From Hofstenia miamia (taxonomy: Eukaryota > Xenacoelomorpha > Acoela): a stretch of 64,000 nucleotides of DNA. The notes under the pieces are model-generated. The model saw only the letters and a list, made by a program, of their open reading frames with translations, was not told where the DNA came from and searched no databases. The stretch spans positions 413,254 through 477,253 of the forward strand of contig SCFE01000052.1 of the NCBI GenBank assembly GCA_004352715.1, written 5' to 3'. Shown here one piece after another: positions 24,571-34,838 of the stretch. Numbering within the stretch: the stretch's first letter is position 1; each line of letters begins with the position of its first letter. The position numbers and the translations under genes were made by a program.

Positions 24571-25886
24571 TGTGATGACTCGTTTTCTGTCAAATCTACT
24601 AATAATGTATCAGTAGAGGATGTAGTAGGCTCATCAACTAAGAAACCCTCACCTTCAGCAACAATTTGAATCTTTGCTTTACAATTAGATTTGAAATGAC
24701 CCTTTTCGCCACAACGGAAACACCTGACTGAAGACATGTCAAAATCCTTCTTCAGAATGGTCTTTTTAGGCTCTGCTCTTCCATTGGTGCCAGATAGCTC
24801 ATAGAGATCTTTATCAATTCGATTAGAATTATAGATCATGTATACTACGCTAATTGCTTTTCTTATGATATCGTGCAAACTCTCTTCTGGGTCGCATTTC
24901 ATTTCCAGTCGACTACGGATTGAAGGAGGGAACCCTCTACAGATATACGAGAAAAGGTCATGCCTAGAGTATTCAGGAGACAGACTACTTAATCGAAAAA
25001 GTCTCTCGACCTGCGTAATGTAATTACGAATATCGTCGCCTTGCTTAAAAGACATATCACAAAGCAGTGTCTTGTATTGGTGTTTTATATGAGGAGCCCT
25101 GTAGTGATCCTCAAAAAATCCAACTAACAGTTGATAATCAGTCTTGATATTCCGATCCAACATCATGTATTGATTGTATGCTAGCCCACTCAAATACAGT
25201 GGAAATTGCGATACAGCGTCTTCTTGAGATGTTTTATATTGTTTCATGTGAAGCTCAAACAAAAAAAACCACTCCTCAAAGGATTGCAAAACTGCATCGA
25301 TTTGTCCCGTGAACTTAGGTAAAACTGAATGTTTACTGTGCACTGGTATTTGTCCGGGAGTCTCAAAAGGAAGAATTGAACAACAAAATCAGGGTCGCCT
25401 ATCTGAGGTAGTACCATTTAGCGGACTCAGAGCATCAGACATATGTTCTTTTGAGGTAGTTAATGCAGAAGCGCAAGGTGGCTGCACATGAACTGTAGGA
25501 ATGAAATCTCTATCTCTCAGAGGAGTAGCAACTGTGGCAATGGATGCTTGCGTAAATGTAGGATTAGACGACACAAACGAATTGATGCAAGATGACACTG
25601 AAGTGGGGGGAATCATCATCTTACTTTCATCACACTGTGAAGGTGTTGGTGCATTCAAAAGAACAGGGGTTGCATTTCTACCTCCTTCAGATCGAATCAT
25701 CTGGGCGAATTGATCAGTTATCTTCTCAGCCAAATCCCCTAAAGCTTCATTTAATGTAGCATGAGTAACAAATTCATCAACTGGGAATTTCAAGAGGTTA
25801 GCCTCTTCCGACTTAGCCATCTGGGTTTTTAACTCGTGAATTTGTAATTCCAATGCAACAGTTGATTCTAGCATTCGCATTTCCAT
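24561..25886 (-). pseudogene. gag: Element A gag, 5' truncated
   Basis: A gypsy Gag-like protein with a helical N-terminal part (LELQIHELKTQMAKSEE), a Ser/Thr/Pro-rich spacer, a capsid-like core and a zinc knuckle CFRCGEKGHFKSNC (C-x2-C-x4-H-x4-C) near 24710. It packages the element's RNA in particles. A TGA at 25391-25389 breaks the frame where element B has CGA. The gene is cut at its 5' end by a TA repeat (25911-25931): the first part of gag, the leader, PBS and 5' LTR seen in B are all absent. Confidence 0.85.
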
Positions 25887-25910
25887 CTTCTGGTATGCAA
25901 CATGTTGAGT

Positions 25911-26788
25911 ATTATATATATATATATATATACTCTCCTTACAATCTTTTTGACATTTATAATAATGTATTGTGTTTTAATGCAGTTAGTGAAAAGATGA
26001 AAAGTTGCATTGATTATTTTATATATTTAATAATCCTGCTATTTACATATCTTTAGCTCAAAGAGATTCCTGATGGTGATCATTCAAAAGACTTAAGCCC
26101 TTAGATTTTTTGCTATTTTTATTGTGTTTGTGTGCAATTCTATTTTCTTCTGTAGTTTTAGTACCAGTTATGTACTTTTAGAATAAAATTGTTTTTGGTT
26201 GGTCTTTAAATACAATACAGTAAATGCAATTATTACCAAAAAAATAAATTTTGAAAGTTACAATAAAAGTCCATTTATACAGTACTGCAGCATTTATATC
26301 TAATGTGATCTTTATGATTTTTCTGAAATGTATCTTGTAATGGTTATTTTTACTTTCTTGCAACATTTAATGTGATCTTTGTGATTTTCCTGAAATGTAT
26401 CTGTGACGGCCATTTCTACATTCCTGTAACATTTAATGTGATCTTTGTGATTTTCATGGAATGTTTTAGCAATGTTTATTGCTTTGTGGGGTGTAACCAA
26501 TATGCAGACAACATGCTTGTAAATATTAGGCTTTTCATGGCTAAGTTTTAGACTTGTTTGCACATCTTACTTAGAACTATCTATTTAGGTTTTGTCAATG
26601 TCTTCCCCAGATAACAATTTAAGGTCTAAACAACATTGTTTTGGGTTGTTATGTGGTTGTTTTATGTGTCAAAGACAACGTTGTTTTAACATTGAAATGG
26701 TACCATTTCATTGGTCAAAACAATGTTGCTTCAACAACATCACATTTGGTTGCTTTTTGGATGTTTTTTATTCATGAAACAGCAATAT
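25911..26788. other. No gene; TA run, 66-bp minisatellite and a palindromic repeat
   Basis: A TA microsatellite (25911-25931) marks the truncated end of element A. A tandem repeat of about 66-67 bp (units starting near 26304, 26371 and 26437, each with TGTGATCTTTRTGATTTT) follows. An imperfect 53-bp palindrome lies at 26676-26728, centred on TGAAATGGTACCATTTCA. Short open frames here are by-products of the repeats. Confidence 0.7.
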
Positions 26789-27722
26789 TGTAGAATCGTG
26801 GGCTGTAATTGTACTATAAAACTAATTGACTCTGCAGAAGGTTCACTATAAATAACGACAGCCACAATTCTGGGAGAACAGATAAAGAGAAAACAAACTA
26901 ATATAAACATTGGTAATTCATCCAAGTATTAGATACTTTAGGTAACTCCAAGATGACCAACTCACATGGCTTCCAGCCAAAGCGAAGTCTTTAGAAACAG
27001 TTTAGTGCTCGACTTAGTGCATGGTGCTACCCTATTTGTCTCACTTATTAATTTCTATCTCATAGCAAAAAATAAACATCTCATTTTCATTGTTAGTTCT
27101 CAGCTCACTAAATAATAGTCTGTAATTGCCAGACATTCGTGCTAGCCAATGGCATGGTATCATCACAGTGTCATAAATTATAAGTGCATGTATGTTTTGA
27201 ATATCAAATGAAAGGTTTATTATTTCCTTAGCCGTACCCGTATCCGTAACTTAATGAGTCCACAATTTGGGCTGGGAAGATCTAATGATCGCCAGGAGCT
27301 ACATGTCGCCCTGTACTTTAAGAAAGCACTCCCAAATTGTCGCCGAGCTTAAGCAATTATATTCATAATCAAAAAATGATAAGTAAAGTAACGGAGAGAA
27401 AAGTAGACAGTAATTGAAGCTAGATAAAATCTATTAACTTTTCTCAACAGTGTTCCTCATTTTATACACGGTTAAAACAATAAATAACTACCTGTCTTAG
27501 TTTACAATCACAGTTAATCATTAGCTATTCATGTTCTCGATTTCCCTCGCAAATCAAATTCAATTTGAGCAACACGTTTAGCACCTTCGAGGGGACATGA
27601 TTTCCTTCGTAAACCTGAGCTCGAAATAACGAAATGAAATAACTCTGACGTCATGGTGACGTTAATACAAAAAGAAATAAAAAATAAATAATAATCACGA
27701 AATTTCCCCGAGTGACTCTACA
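26789..27722 (-). repeat. 3' LTR of element B (934 bp)
   Basis: It runs TGTAGA...TCTACA with a 6-bp terminal inverted repeat, and it is the only full-length young LTR of the family here. Compared over the shared part with the 5' LTR at 37026-37616, I count about 13 differences, about 10 of them CG against TG or CA. The flanking ATAT confirms the outer border. Confidence 0.92.
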
Positions 27723-30438
27723 CGCCCCCCTTTGCTCAAATTAATTTTTTGCAGCAACAGGTGGAGAGTAGGACCTGAAACTATGCGTTGCGTAGCCATC
27801 ACCATTTCCATCGCCAGTTCACCTTCCCATTGTTCTAGTTCAGCATACTGTGGCTCACGTGATAATTGCATTAAGACCTCCCTTTGTGTTACCACTTCGT
27901 CTTTCAGCTTGAAATAGTGGATTGTAGGCAGCCGGTTGCTGATGGGACAATTCTTCCTTAAGTTGTTTAAGCGACGAGTGAAGGTGTCATGGAATCTTTC
28001 GTAGAGGCGAAATCCTTTCATAGCAATCATCAATGTCATTAATGCGTCTGTGTCGGAGGTGTGAGCATCCTCAGATCGAATCTGGGTGTCGGGGTAGAAA
28101 TGTTCAAACACCTCTCGCAATGACCCCATACGGGTCGCATGATGCATAAATAAAGAGCAAAACTCCTGTACCTGACTTAGCGTCATCTCATCAGGGTCGG
28201 AAACATCAGCGCGAAGCATTGTTATTATTTCAATACGTTTCGTCACATCGTAATATCTTGTGGTCGTTTCTACGTTATTGATCCACATAAGGTCTCCAGC
28301 AGACTGAAAAAGAATTAACACTCGAGGGTCAGTAGTTCGTATGGTTTTGTGGATCTTCCTCAATTGCTCACTAATTGCGGTTCCTTTATTAAAGACATCA
28401 CAGATTGTTAACTTTCCATCTAGAAAGATTCTCTCCTTATTATCCCCAGCTAGTAACTTTCCACGGGCCGACTTGTATTCGTCAGATTTCATCAATTTAT
28501 TTGCTTCCGCAGTGGTACTCATGTAATTCATCTTATCAGGAAGGTGGGCTGAGATTTTTCTAAGAATTGTTCTTTCTTTTCTATTACCTCTCTCATTCTT
28601 ACTAACTCCAAAAATGTCTTTGTAGAACCAGGTTTTCTTTTGACTAATCTTTTGGTGCTTAACAGGCATTCTCTGAAGAAAAGATGGCAAACTTAGTTTC
28701 AGCAGTGGCACCCCACATGTACTTTTTCATAGTTTCAGAGAAAATATTAATGTCTGACAGACAAATTCCCAACCTATTGCTTATCAAAATGATCGACATT
28801 TTTCCTGTTGTACTACTCGCCCCCACCAGTCAGGCATAATATTTTTCATAGTGGTCCATCGCTCGGTTGGTTTTGCACAGTAATGATGGCGGCACGCATT
28901 TGTGTAGTAGCCAATTTTTTACCTTCCATGTTAATGGACATATAGCAATTTCGTGGACCGCCAGTTTTGACGTGGTTTTACGTTTGTTTTGATTGATTGG
29001 TAATGTGATATGTGGGTTTCTTGTCAGATATATAGACAAAATCCAGATGGCACCTCTTGAGTAAATATCGAGTACTCTGTCTTCCGAAAATAACATTGAT
29101 TTGATTATTTTTTCAGTCTTGTATCTCGTAAGAGAATTTGATTTCCCATAGCACTCTTTCCACAGACTGATGGTATTGGGAGCTTGGGCTCCTGATGTCT
29201 ATGTTGGGCCAGTCTGACTCAAGGTTTTTAGTGGCTTTTATATCTGTCCATATGGCTTGGATCTCTTGTAAAGTTCCAACACTTTGAGCAAAAGCAAAGC
29301 TGACTCTCATATCCGTGATGTTGTTTATCAAGCTAATGGTAAGCAGTTCTAGAGTTTGTGACTGCAATATCGTATCAACTATTAGTTTTTTATCTACGGC
29401 TAATTTATGTGAAGGGATTTTCTCACATAACATAAGATCTGTGAGTAGTAATTTTGTAATTGAGGACTCGTGGGAGATTGGCAGTGAAATCTGACTGTAG
29501 TAGGATTTGTAAAGAATGATGAAATTTTCCATCCTGTAGTGTAGGCTTTCAACTGCCTCGGGGATGTTGTCTTCATGTTCTTCCCAGAGAACTATTACCA
29601 GATGTACTCCTTCAACCTTGGCTATACAGTACGCAATTTTGATCTGCTCCATTATTTGTTCATCTTGAACCTCATGAATTCTAAGGAAATAAATGACCAA
29701 CAGGTTTGGGAAATCAATATTAACTGATTCAAAGCTTCTTATTGTACTGCCACTATTTAAAAACTTGCAGAGGTTGTGTGTGGTAAAATCTTTGTTGAAA
29801 GAAATGTGGACTGTGCTTCGCCAATATAACCGGCTGATTTCCTCGAGCATGCTGGAATCATAACAAATAATGCAATTTATTTGCGGATGTCTTTCTGTGT
29901 CAATTATAAAAGGTATTATGTCTATTGAACAACTTAACTTTTTGGTGTTGTATGTCCATTGTAATTGATTCTGAGTGGCCTCTGAAATGTCATCACGAAT
30001 GTAATGCACTGCTCAACGTGGAGCTATGAAATAAGGGTGTAATGTATCCGCACCAACTGTGGACATCCTTTGCTTGCGTTCTTCCATTTTCTGAGACCTA
30101 ACTGATGAAGTAACGGAAGTATCAGAGGTTGAGGGGGCTATCGAATCACTCTTAGGGGATGTATTTACACTTTGTATTGCACTAAAAGGGTAACGTAAAG
30201 TTTTAGGTTTAACAGTTTGTGAAGTTGATTGTGCCAGCTCTGCTCGCACGCGTGGAGGTATGTATCCCCCCACGGAGTAGCGAGATGAGGATGGTGTAGA
30301 TGCTATCTGCTCACCTAAGCGTGGAGCTACGTATCGCCCGCACGGTATAGGGTTCTCCTCAGCACCTTCATGTCGTCCTCATTTGTTGGTATGAGCCTCA
30401 TCGCGCCTGGATGAGGAGGAATCGTGACTAACCTCCAT
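27695..30438 (-). pseudogene. Element B ORF3: long post-integrase ORF of unknown function
   Basis: It starts at ATG 30438-30436, overlapping the pol stop (30430-30428) by 11 nt, and extends into the 3' LTR. About 900 codons were originally present. Visible parts: a Ser/Thr-rich N-terminus (30438-30013); a middle domain (30009-29113) with CSIDIIPFIIDTE, VHISFNKDFT and WPNIDI; a poorly aligned part (29100-28720); MKKYMWGATAE (about 28740); and a C-terminal domain (28711-27695) with a basic start, then FLDGKLTICDVFNKG, RVLILFQSAGDLMW and YYDVTKRIEII. Stops at 30381-30379 and 30015-30013 are TGA, and a frameshift lies near 28711. The ORF is conserved in relic E, in C and partly in A. It has no signal peptide or transmembrane helix. 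It matches no family I can name. Confidence 0.8.
27723..27733 (-). other. Polypurine tract of element B
   Basis: On the minus strand, AAAGGGGGGCG abuts the TGTAGA start of the 3' LTR. This is the usual place for the plus-strand DNA primer of LTR elements. Elements A (19839-19830) and C (17376-17366) have similar tracts. Confidence 0.75.
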
Positions 30439-31896
30439 CTTTCGTCTGACTCTGCGGCGACAGGACAGAGGAGCTGGCGACTCGCGTTTCTTCCCTATCG
30501 GTATCATTCCTAAACATATCTATAAGGTTAAGGTCCCAAATGTTGGGATCGTAAGTTTGATTAACTCTGGTGCGCCTTGAAGGCAAAACTCGTGAACTAC
30601 AATTATCTATTATTTCAGGTTCAAAATCGGTATCATCTAAATCTTCTTCAGCAAATTCCGTTAAATTATCATAAGTTGCATATTCATCAATACCGTTATC
30701 AATTAAGGTATATTCGTTATTGTCATCAATGATGACATTCTCAATGTCTTTAATCGCTCGTTTTAATCGCTGGAAATGTACGGTTCTCCCGTTACTAAGT
30801 GTATATGTGTTGTGGTCGAGCACTTTCTCAACCGTAAATGGTCCTTGCCAATTATTGGCTAATTTTCTGACCTGATTGTGATCAGTTGTAACACGAGGCA
30901 AATATGCAAATACTTTGTCGCCACGTCTATGAGATTCGCCATATAATTTTTTATTAAACGTTCGCTTCTGCCTTATACAAGATTGAGAGGTATTATGAGC
31001 AATGGTTAAATGAATCTCCTGCATGTCACGTAGCAACTGATTGACATATCTTTCTAAGGTAATGTCTGAGTAATTCGGATACATCATTGATAAAGAAGTT
31101 AGAGCTTCACGCCCGAACATAGCTTTAAAAGGACTTATCCCGGTGGTTGAATGAACTGATGTATTATAAAAAAATTCGATGCACTCAATTACCCGTCGCC
31201 AATTTTTTCCTGCTGCTCGTGATACCGCCACCCTAATTAATTTTATCAAAGTTCTATTGAGTCGCTCCACTAATCCATTCGCCTGAGGGTGATAAGCCGT
31301 GGTAAAGTCATGTAATATTTCCAATTCAGACATAAGGGTTTTTATCAAATTGCTTTCGAATTGCGGACCACGATCCGAGACCAGACGAGACATAGGGCCA
31401 TATTTTAAAATCCACTCCTTGACTATCTTATCAGCTACTTTTTCAGCGAGTGTGCTATCCATGGGAATGATTCGGGCGTACTTAGTGAAATGATCAACTA
31501 GCACTAACAGATACTGAAATCCGTCACTATCACGAGACAGTTGCTCTAAGTCCATATGCACAATTTCATTGGGGCTTGATGCAGCACGACATTCCAATGC
31601 GGCCCGTTGCTCTGGAAAGTGAGCAGAATTAGTTAACAAACACTTTTTACATTTGTCAATGACATCTTGAACAGTTGATCTAATTCCGATAGTAACATAG
31701 CGAGAATTGAATGTCTTTTCTGTTTGGATAATTCCTAAATGACCTTTTTTGTGAACCCTCCTCACGAGATCTCTTTTAAAATATTCCGGAATAGCAAGAC
31801 GGTTATTTCGACTCTTTACATATAATAAACCCTTCTCCGTTGTTGTCCAATTGTATCGATTGAAATATCTAGTCGCCGTTGGTGAGAGAGGAAAGA

Positions 31897-32798
31897 AGGG
31901 GTCCTTCGTTCTTTTCATAATATCGGATAGGATGAGATCGTTTTGTTGGTGTTTAATAATTTCTTCTTCTGATATCTCCTCGCGGATTAGAATCGGCAAA
32001 ATTTCTTTACCATTTCGATCTGCATTTATCTCAGGAATTAATTCATACTCAGTGTGGGGTATGAATGCGAAGGGGATTTTTTCTCCAGCTGGCTTTTTCA
32101 AGTCCCTTTCATAACTTGGCAAAGCAGTCCAATAATCCGCTTTCAAATGTAGACGTCTGGGACGGTGTTTGATAGAAAAGGAGAAGTCGTTTAGATGTTC
32201 TATCCATCTGGCTACTATGTTGGACCAATCTCCTGAAAATTTTTTAAGCCAGACTAGTGCGCTGTTATCAGTGTGCACGATGAATTTTCTACCTAAGATG
32301 AAATAACAGAACTTCTTTAGCAACTCTAATAAAGCTAGCATTTCACAAGGGGTCCTTCATTCTTTTCATAATATCAGATAGTATGAGATTGTTTTGTTGG
32401 TGTTTAATAATTTCTTCTTCAGATATCTCCTCTCAGATTAGAATCGGCAAAATTTCTTTACCATTTCGATATGCATTTATTTCAGGAATTAATTCATACT
32501 CAGTGTGGGGTATGAATGCGAAGGGGATTTTTTCTCCAGCTGGCTTTTTCAAGTCCCTTTCATAACTTGGCAAAGCCGTCCAATAATCCGCGTTCAAATG
32601 TAGACGTCCGGGACGATGTTTGATAGAAAAGGAGAAGTCGTTTAGATATTCTATCCATCTGGCTACTATGTTGGACCAATCTCCTGAGAATTTTTTAAGC
32701 CAGGCTAGTGCGCTGTTATCAGTGCGCACGATGAATTTTCTACCTAAGATGAAATAACGGAACTTCTTTAGCGACTCTACTAATGCTAGCATTTCACA
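31897..32798 (-). repeat. 451-bp tandem duplication in the RNase H/linker region of element B
   Basis: GTCCTTCRTTCTTTTCATAA begins at 31901 and again at 32352, and the sequence stays collinear for about 450 bp. The two copies differ at scattered sites (for example CTAATAAAGCTAGC against CTACTAATGCTAGC), so this is not a simple exact assembly repeat. Element A has only one copy. Confidence 0.85.
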
Positions 32799-32922
32799 TT
32801 TGGTTGCACCATAATTTTTCTCAGCAGCTCGTAATTTTCTGCTAAAATACTGAACTGGACATTCAACTCCATTGATCTCCTGGCTCAATATGCCACTAAT
32901 GGCGACAGAGCTTGCATCACAG

Positions 32923-33030
32923 TCGATAATGAACTCCTTTGTGTAATCGGGGGTATTCAACGATGGTATCTTCCGTTCAATAATGAACTCCTTTGTGTAA
33001 TCTGGGGTATTCAACGACAGTATCTTCTGT
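32923..33030 (-). repeat. 54-bp in-frame duplication in RNase H of element B
   Basis: Two consecutive 54-bp units (32923 and 32977) encode versions of IPSLNTPDYTKEFII. Eighteen codons are repeated without breaking the frame. They lie just before the first catalytic Asp region (IDCDAS). Confidence 0.85.
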
Positions 33031-34828
33031 AGTTCGGTTTTTATCCCTTCTAATGCCTCCTGCTCAGTCCAAGTCCATTTAAATTCGTGGGATTTTTTAA
33101 GCAAATTAGTAATAGATTTTGTCTTTTCAGCTAAATCTGGGATAAACATTCCGTAATAATTCAGGAATCCCATTAACCTCTGCACATCTTTTCTGCTCCG
33201 AGGTGTCTCAATTCATTCTAAAAATTGCTTTGCATTGGTTTTTATTGAGATTCGTCCGTGCTCAATCACTCTGCCAAGAAAAGTGACTTTAATCTGTACT
33301 AAAGAGCATTTATTCCCATTCACCTTGAGACCAGCTTTCTGCAACAACTCCAAAGTTCTATTTAATTTCTCAAGATGTTCATCAAATGTGTCGCTGGCTA
33401 CCAGAATATCGTCTATATATGCAGAAATCCCAGGTTCAAGAATATTGTAATCGTTAGTTAAGACCTTGGTGACATATCACTGAAAAGTAGCAGGAGCATT
33501 GCATAAACCAAAGGCCATGTATTTCCATTCATACAAACTGTAGGGTGTAATAAATGCGGTCTTTGGAATATCGGACGGACGCATTGGTACCTGCCAATAG
33601 GCCTTACAGAGGTCGAGGCAAGAGAAAAACTTATATCTACTGGCATCATATAGCAGATCCTTGATTCGGGGTAATGGGTAAGCATCTTTGATCGTAATGT
33701 CATTCAGTTTTCGAAAATTGATACAGAGTCTGTATTTCTCCCCTTGTCTAATAAACACGGTGGGGGCTGCGTAGGGACTATTGCTTCCCTGGATTATCCC
33801 ACTCTCTATCAAGTCTTTTAGAATTTTTTCATATTCCGCTTTTAGGTTTTCTGGAACTCGACGGACAGGTAATCGAATTGGTTTCTCTTGCTTTACTTCA
33901 ATCGCATGTTCTTCTCCAATGGCCTGCCCCACACTAATTGTACCATAATTAAACACCTCACTCTTGCTCTGCAGTATAGAAATGAGCGACTTTTTCTCGA
34001 TATCATTTAGATGTGAATGGGTCTCGTTATTCACAGTGGGGATCTTAACAGTGGATAACTCTTCAAGATCGTGGATGGCAGTACAGATGGATAAACATGA
34101 AGTCTCGACACTTTCAACCTGAACTGGTACGCTGATTATCTGGAGATCAGATTCTTTAAATCGCACCGGGTATTTTGATCCGTTAAGAATAGTAACATAG
34201 GTCTTTCCTGAACTTACTTTACATAAGTCAGGTGAAAAGGAGATGCCTTTGATGTATTTGCCCCTCTGGCCAGCTATCATCACGTCTCCATTCATTTCTG
34301 AATTCGAAAACACAGCTACTCGGGTCCAGTGCTTAGCTTCTAAGCAGACAGGCTCTTTCAAGTTAAACACAACTTCCCGTTCAGGAATTGTAGCTAGCTG
34401 CGTAGCGTCTTGGTCCTTTATAGATATCGTATTATTTTTATAATCGATTACACATGAGTTTTGCTCCAGAAAGTCATTACCCAAGATCAAATCATAGGGG
34501 AGTTGGTGATTAGCAGTATCGATAACAATAAGATCGACTTCAAATTGTTCGGCACGAATTTTTAACAAGGCATTTTTTAATTTCCCTTTCAATGAGATTA
34601 CATTTCCCAACGCATCAATGAGTTTGACGTCAGATGAAGAATTGAGCGAGTCACAGTTAAAGCAAATGTCTTGGCAGCATTCATCACTTATGATTGACGC
34701 TGCAGCTCCAGTGTCAATAGTAGCATTAATAATTTGTCCATTCATTTCCACAGGAATTAGGTTCTTCCTTATCATATTAGTGATCACCAATACATCCCAT
34801 GCGCATTTTGAAGGAGTCGGCGCTCCAT

Positions 34829-34838
34829 TTAATTTAAA
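34829..34838 (-). promoter_or_regulatory. -1 ribosomal frameshift site between gag and pol (element B)
   Basis: T-TTA-AAT (34838-34832) sits in the gag frame directly before the TAA stop (34831-34829). The pol frame is -1 to gag and is open across the site. The downstream GGAG...CTCC hairpin is also kept. Confidence 0.85.

Larger units (their letters stand above)
30428..34838 (-). pseudogene. pol: Element B pol: retropepsin, RT, RNase H, integrase
   Basis: It has the same architecture as element A pol. Retropepsin IDTGAAAS and RT up to about 33200 (motif AYIDDILVAS) are followed by RNase H and a long open frame, 32341-30428, that covers the end of RNase H, the H2C2 region (KKGHLGIIQTEK), the integrase core (HMDLEQL, VSDRGPQFESN, NGLVERLNRT) and the GPF module. 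Breaks: TGA at 33477 where A has CGA, TGA at 33215-33213 shared with A, a 451-bp tandem duplication (31897-32347 repeated at 32348-32798) and a 54-bp in-frame duplication (32923-32976 and 32977-33030). The integrase half is intact. Confidence 0.9.

Noticed and set aside
27695-30438. ORF3 as a viral-type envelope gene
   Set aside because: It is in the right place, but no signal peptide, membrane anchor or cleavage motif is seen in any copy.
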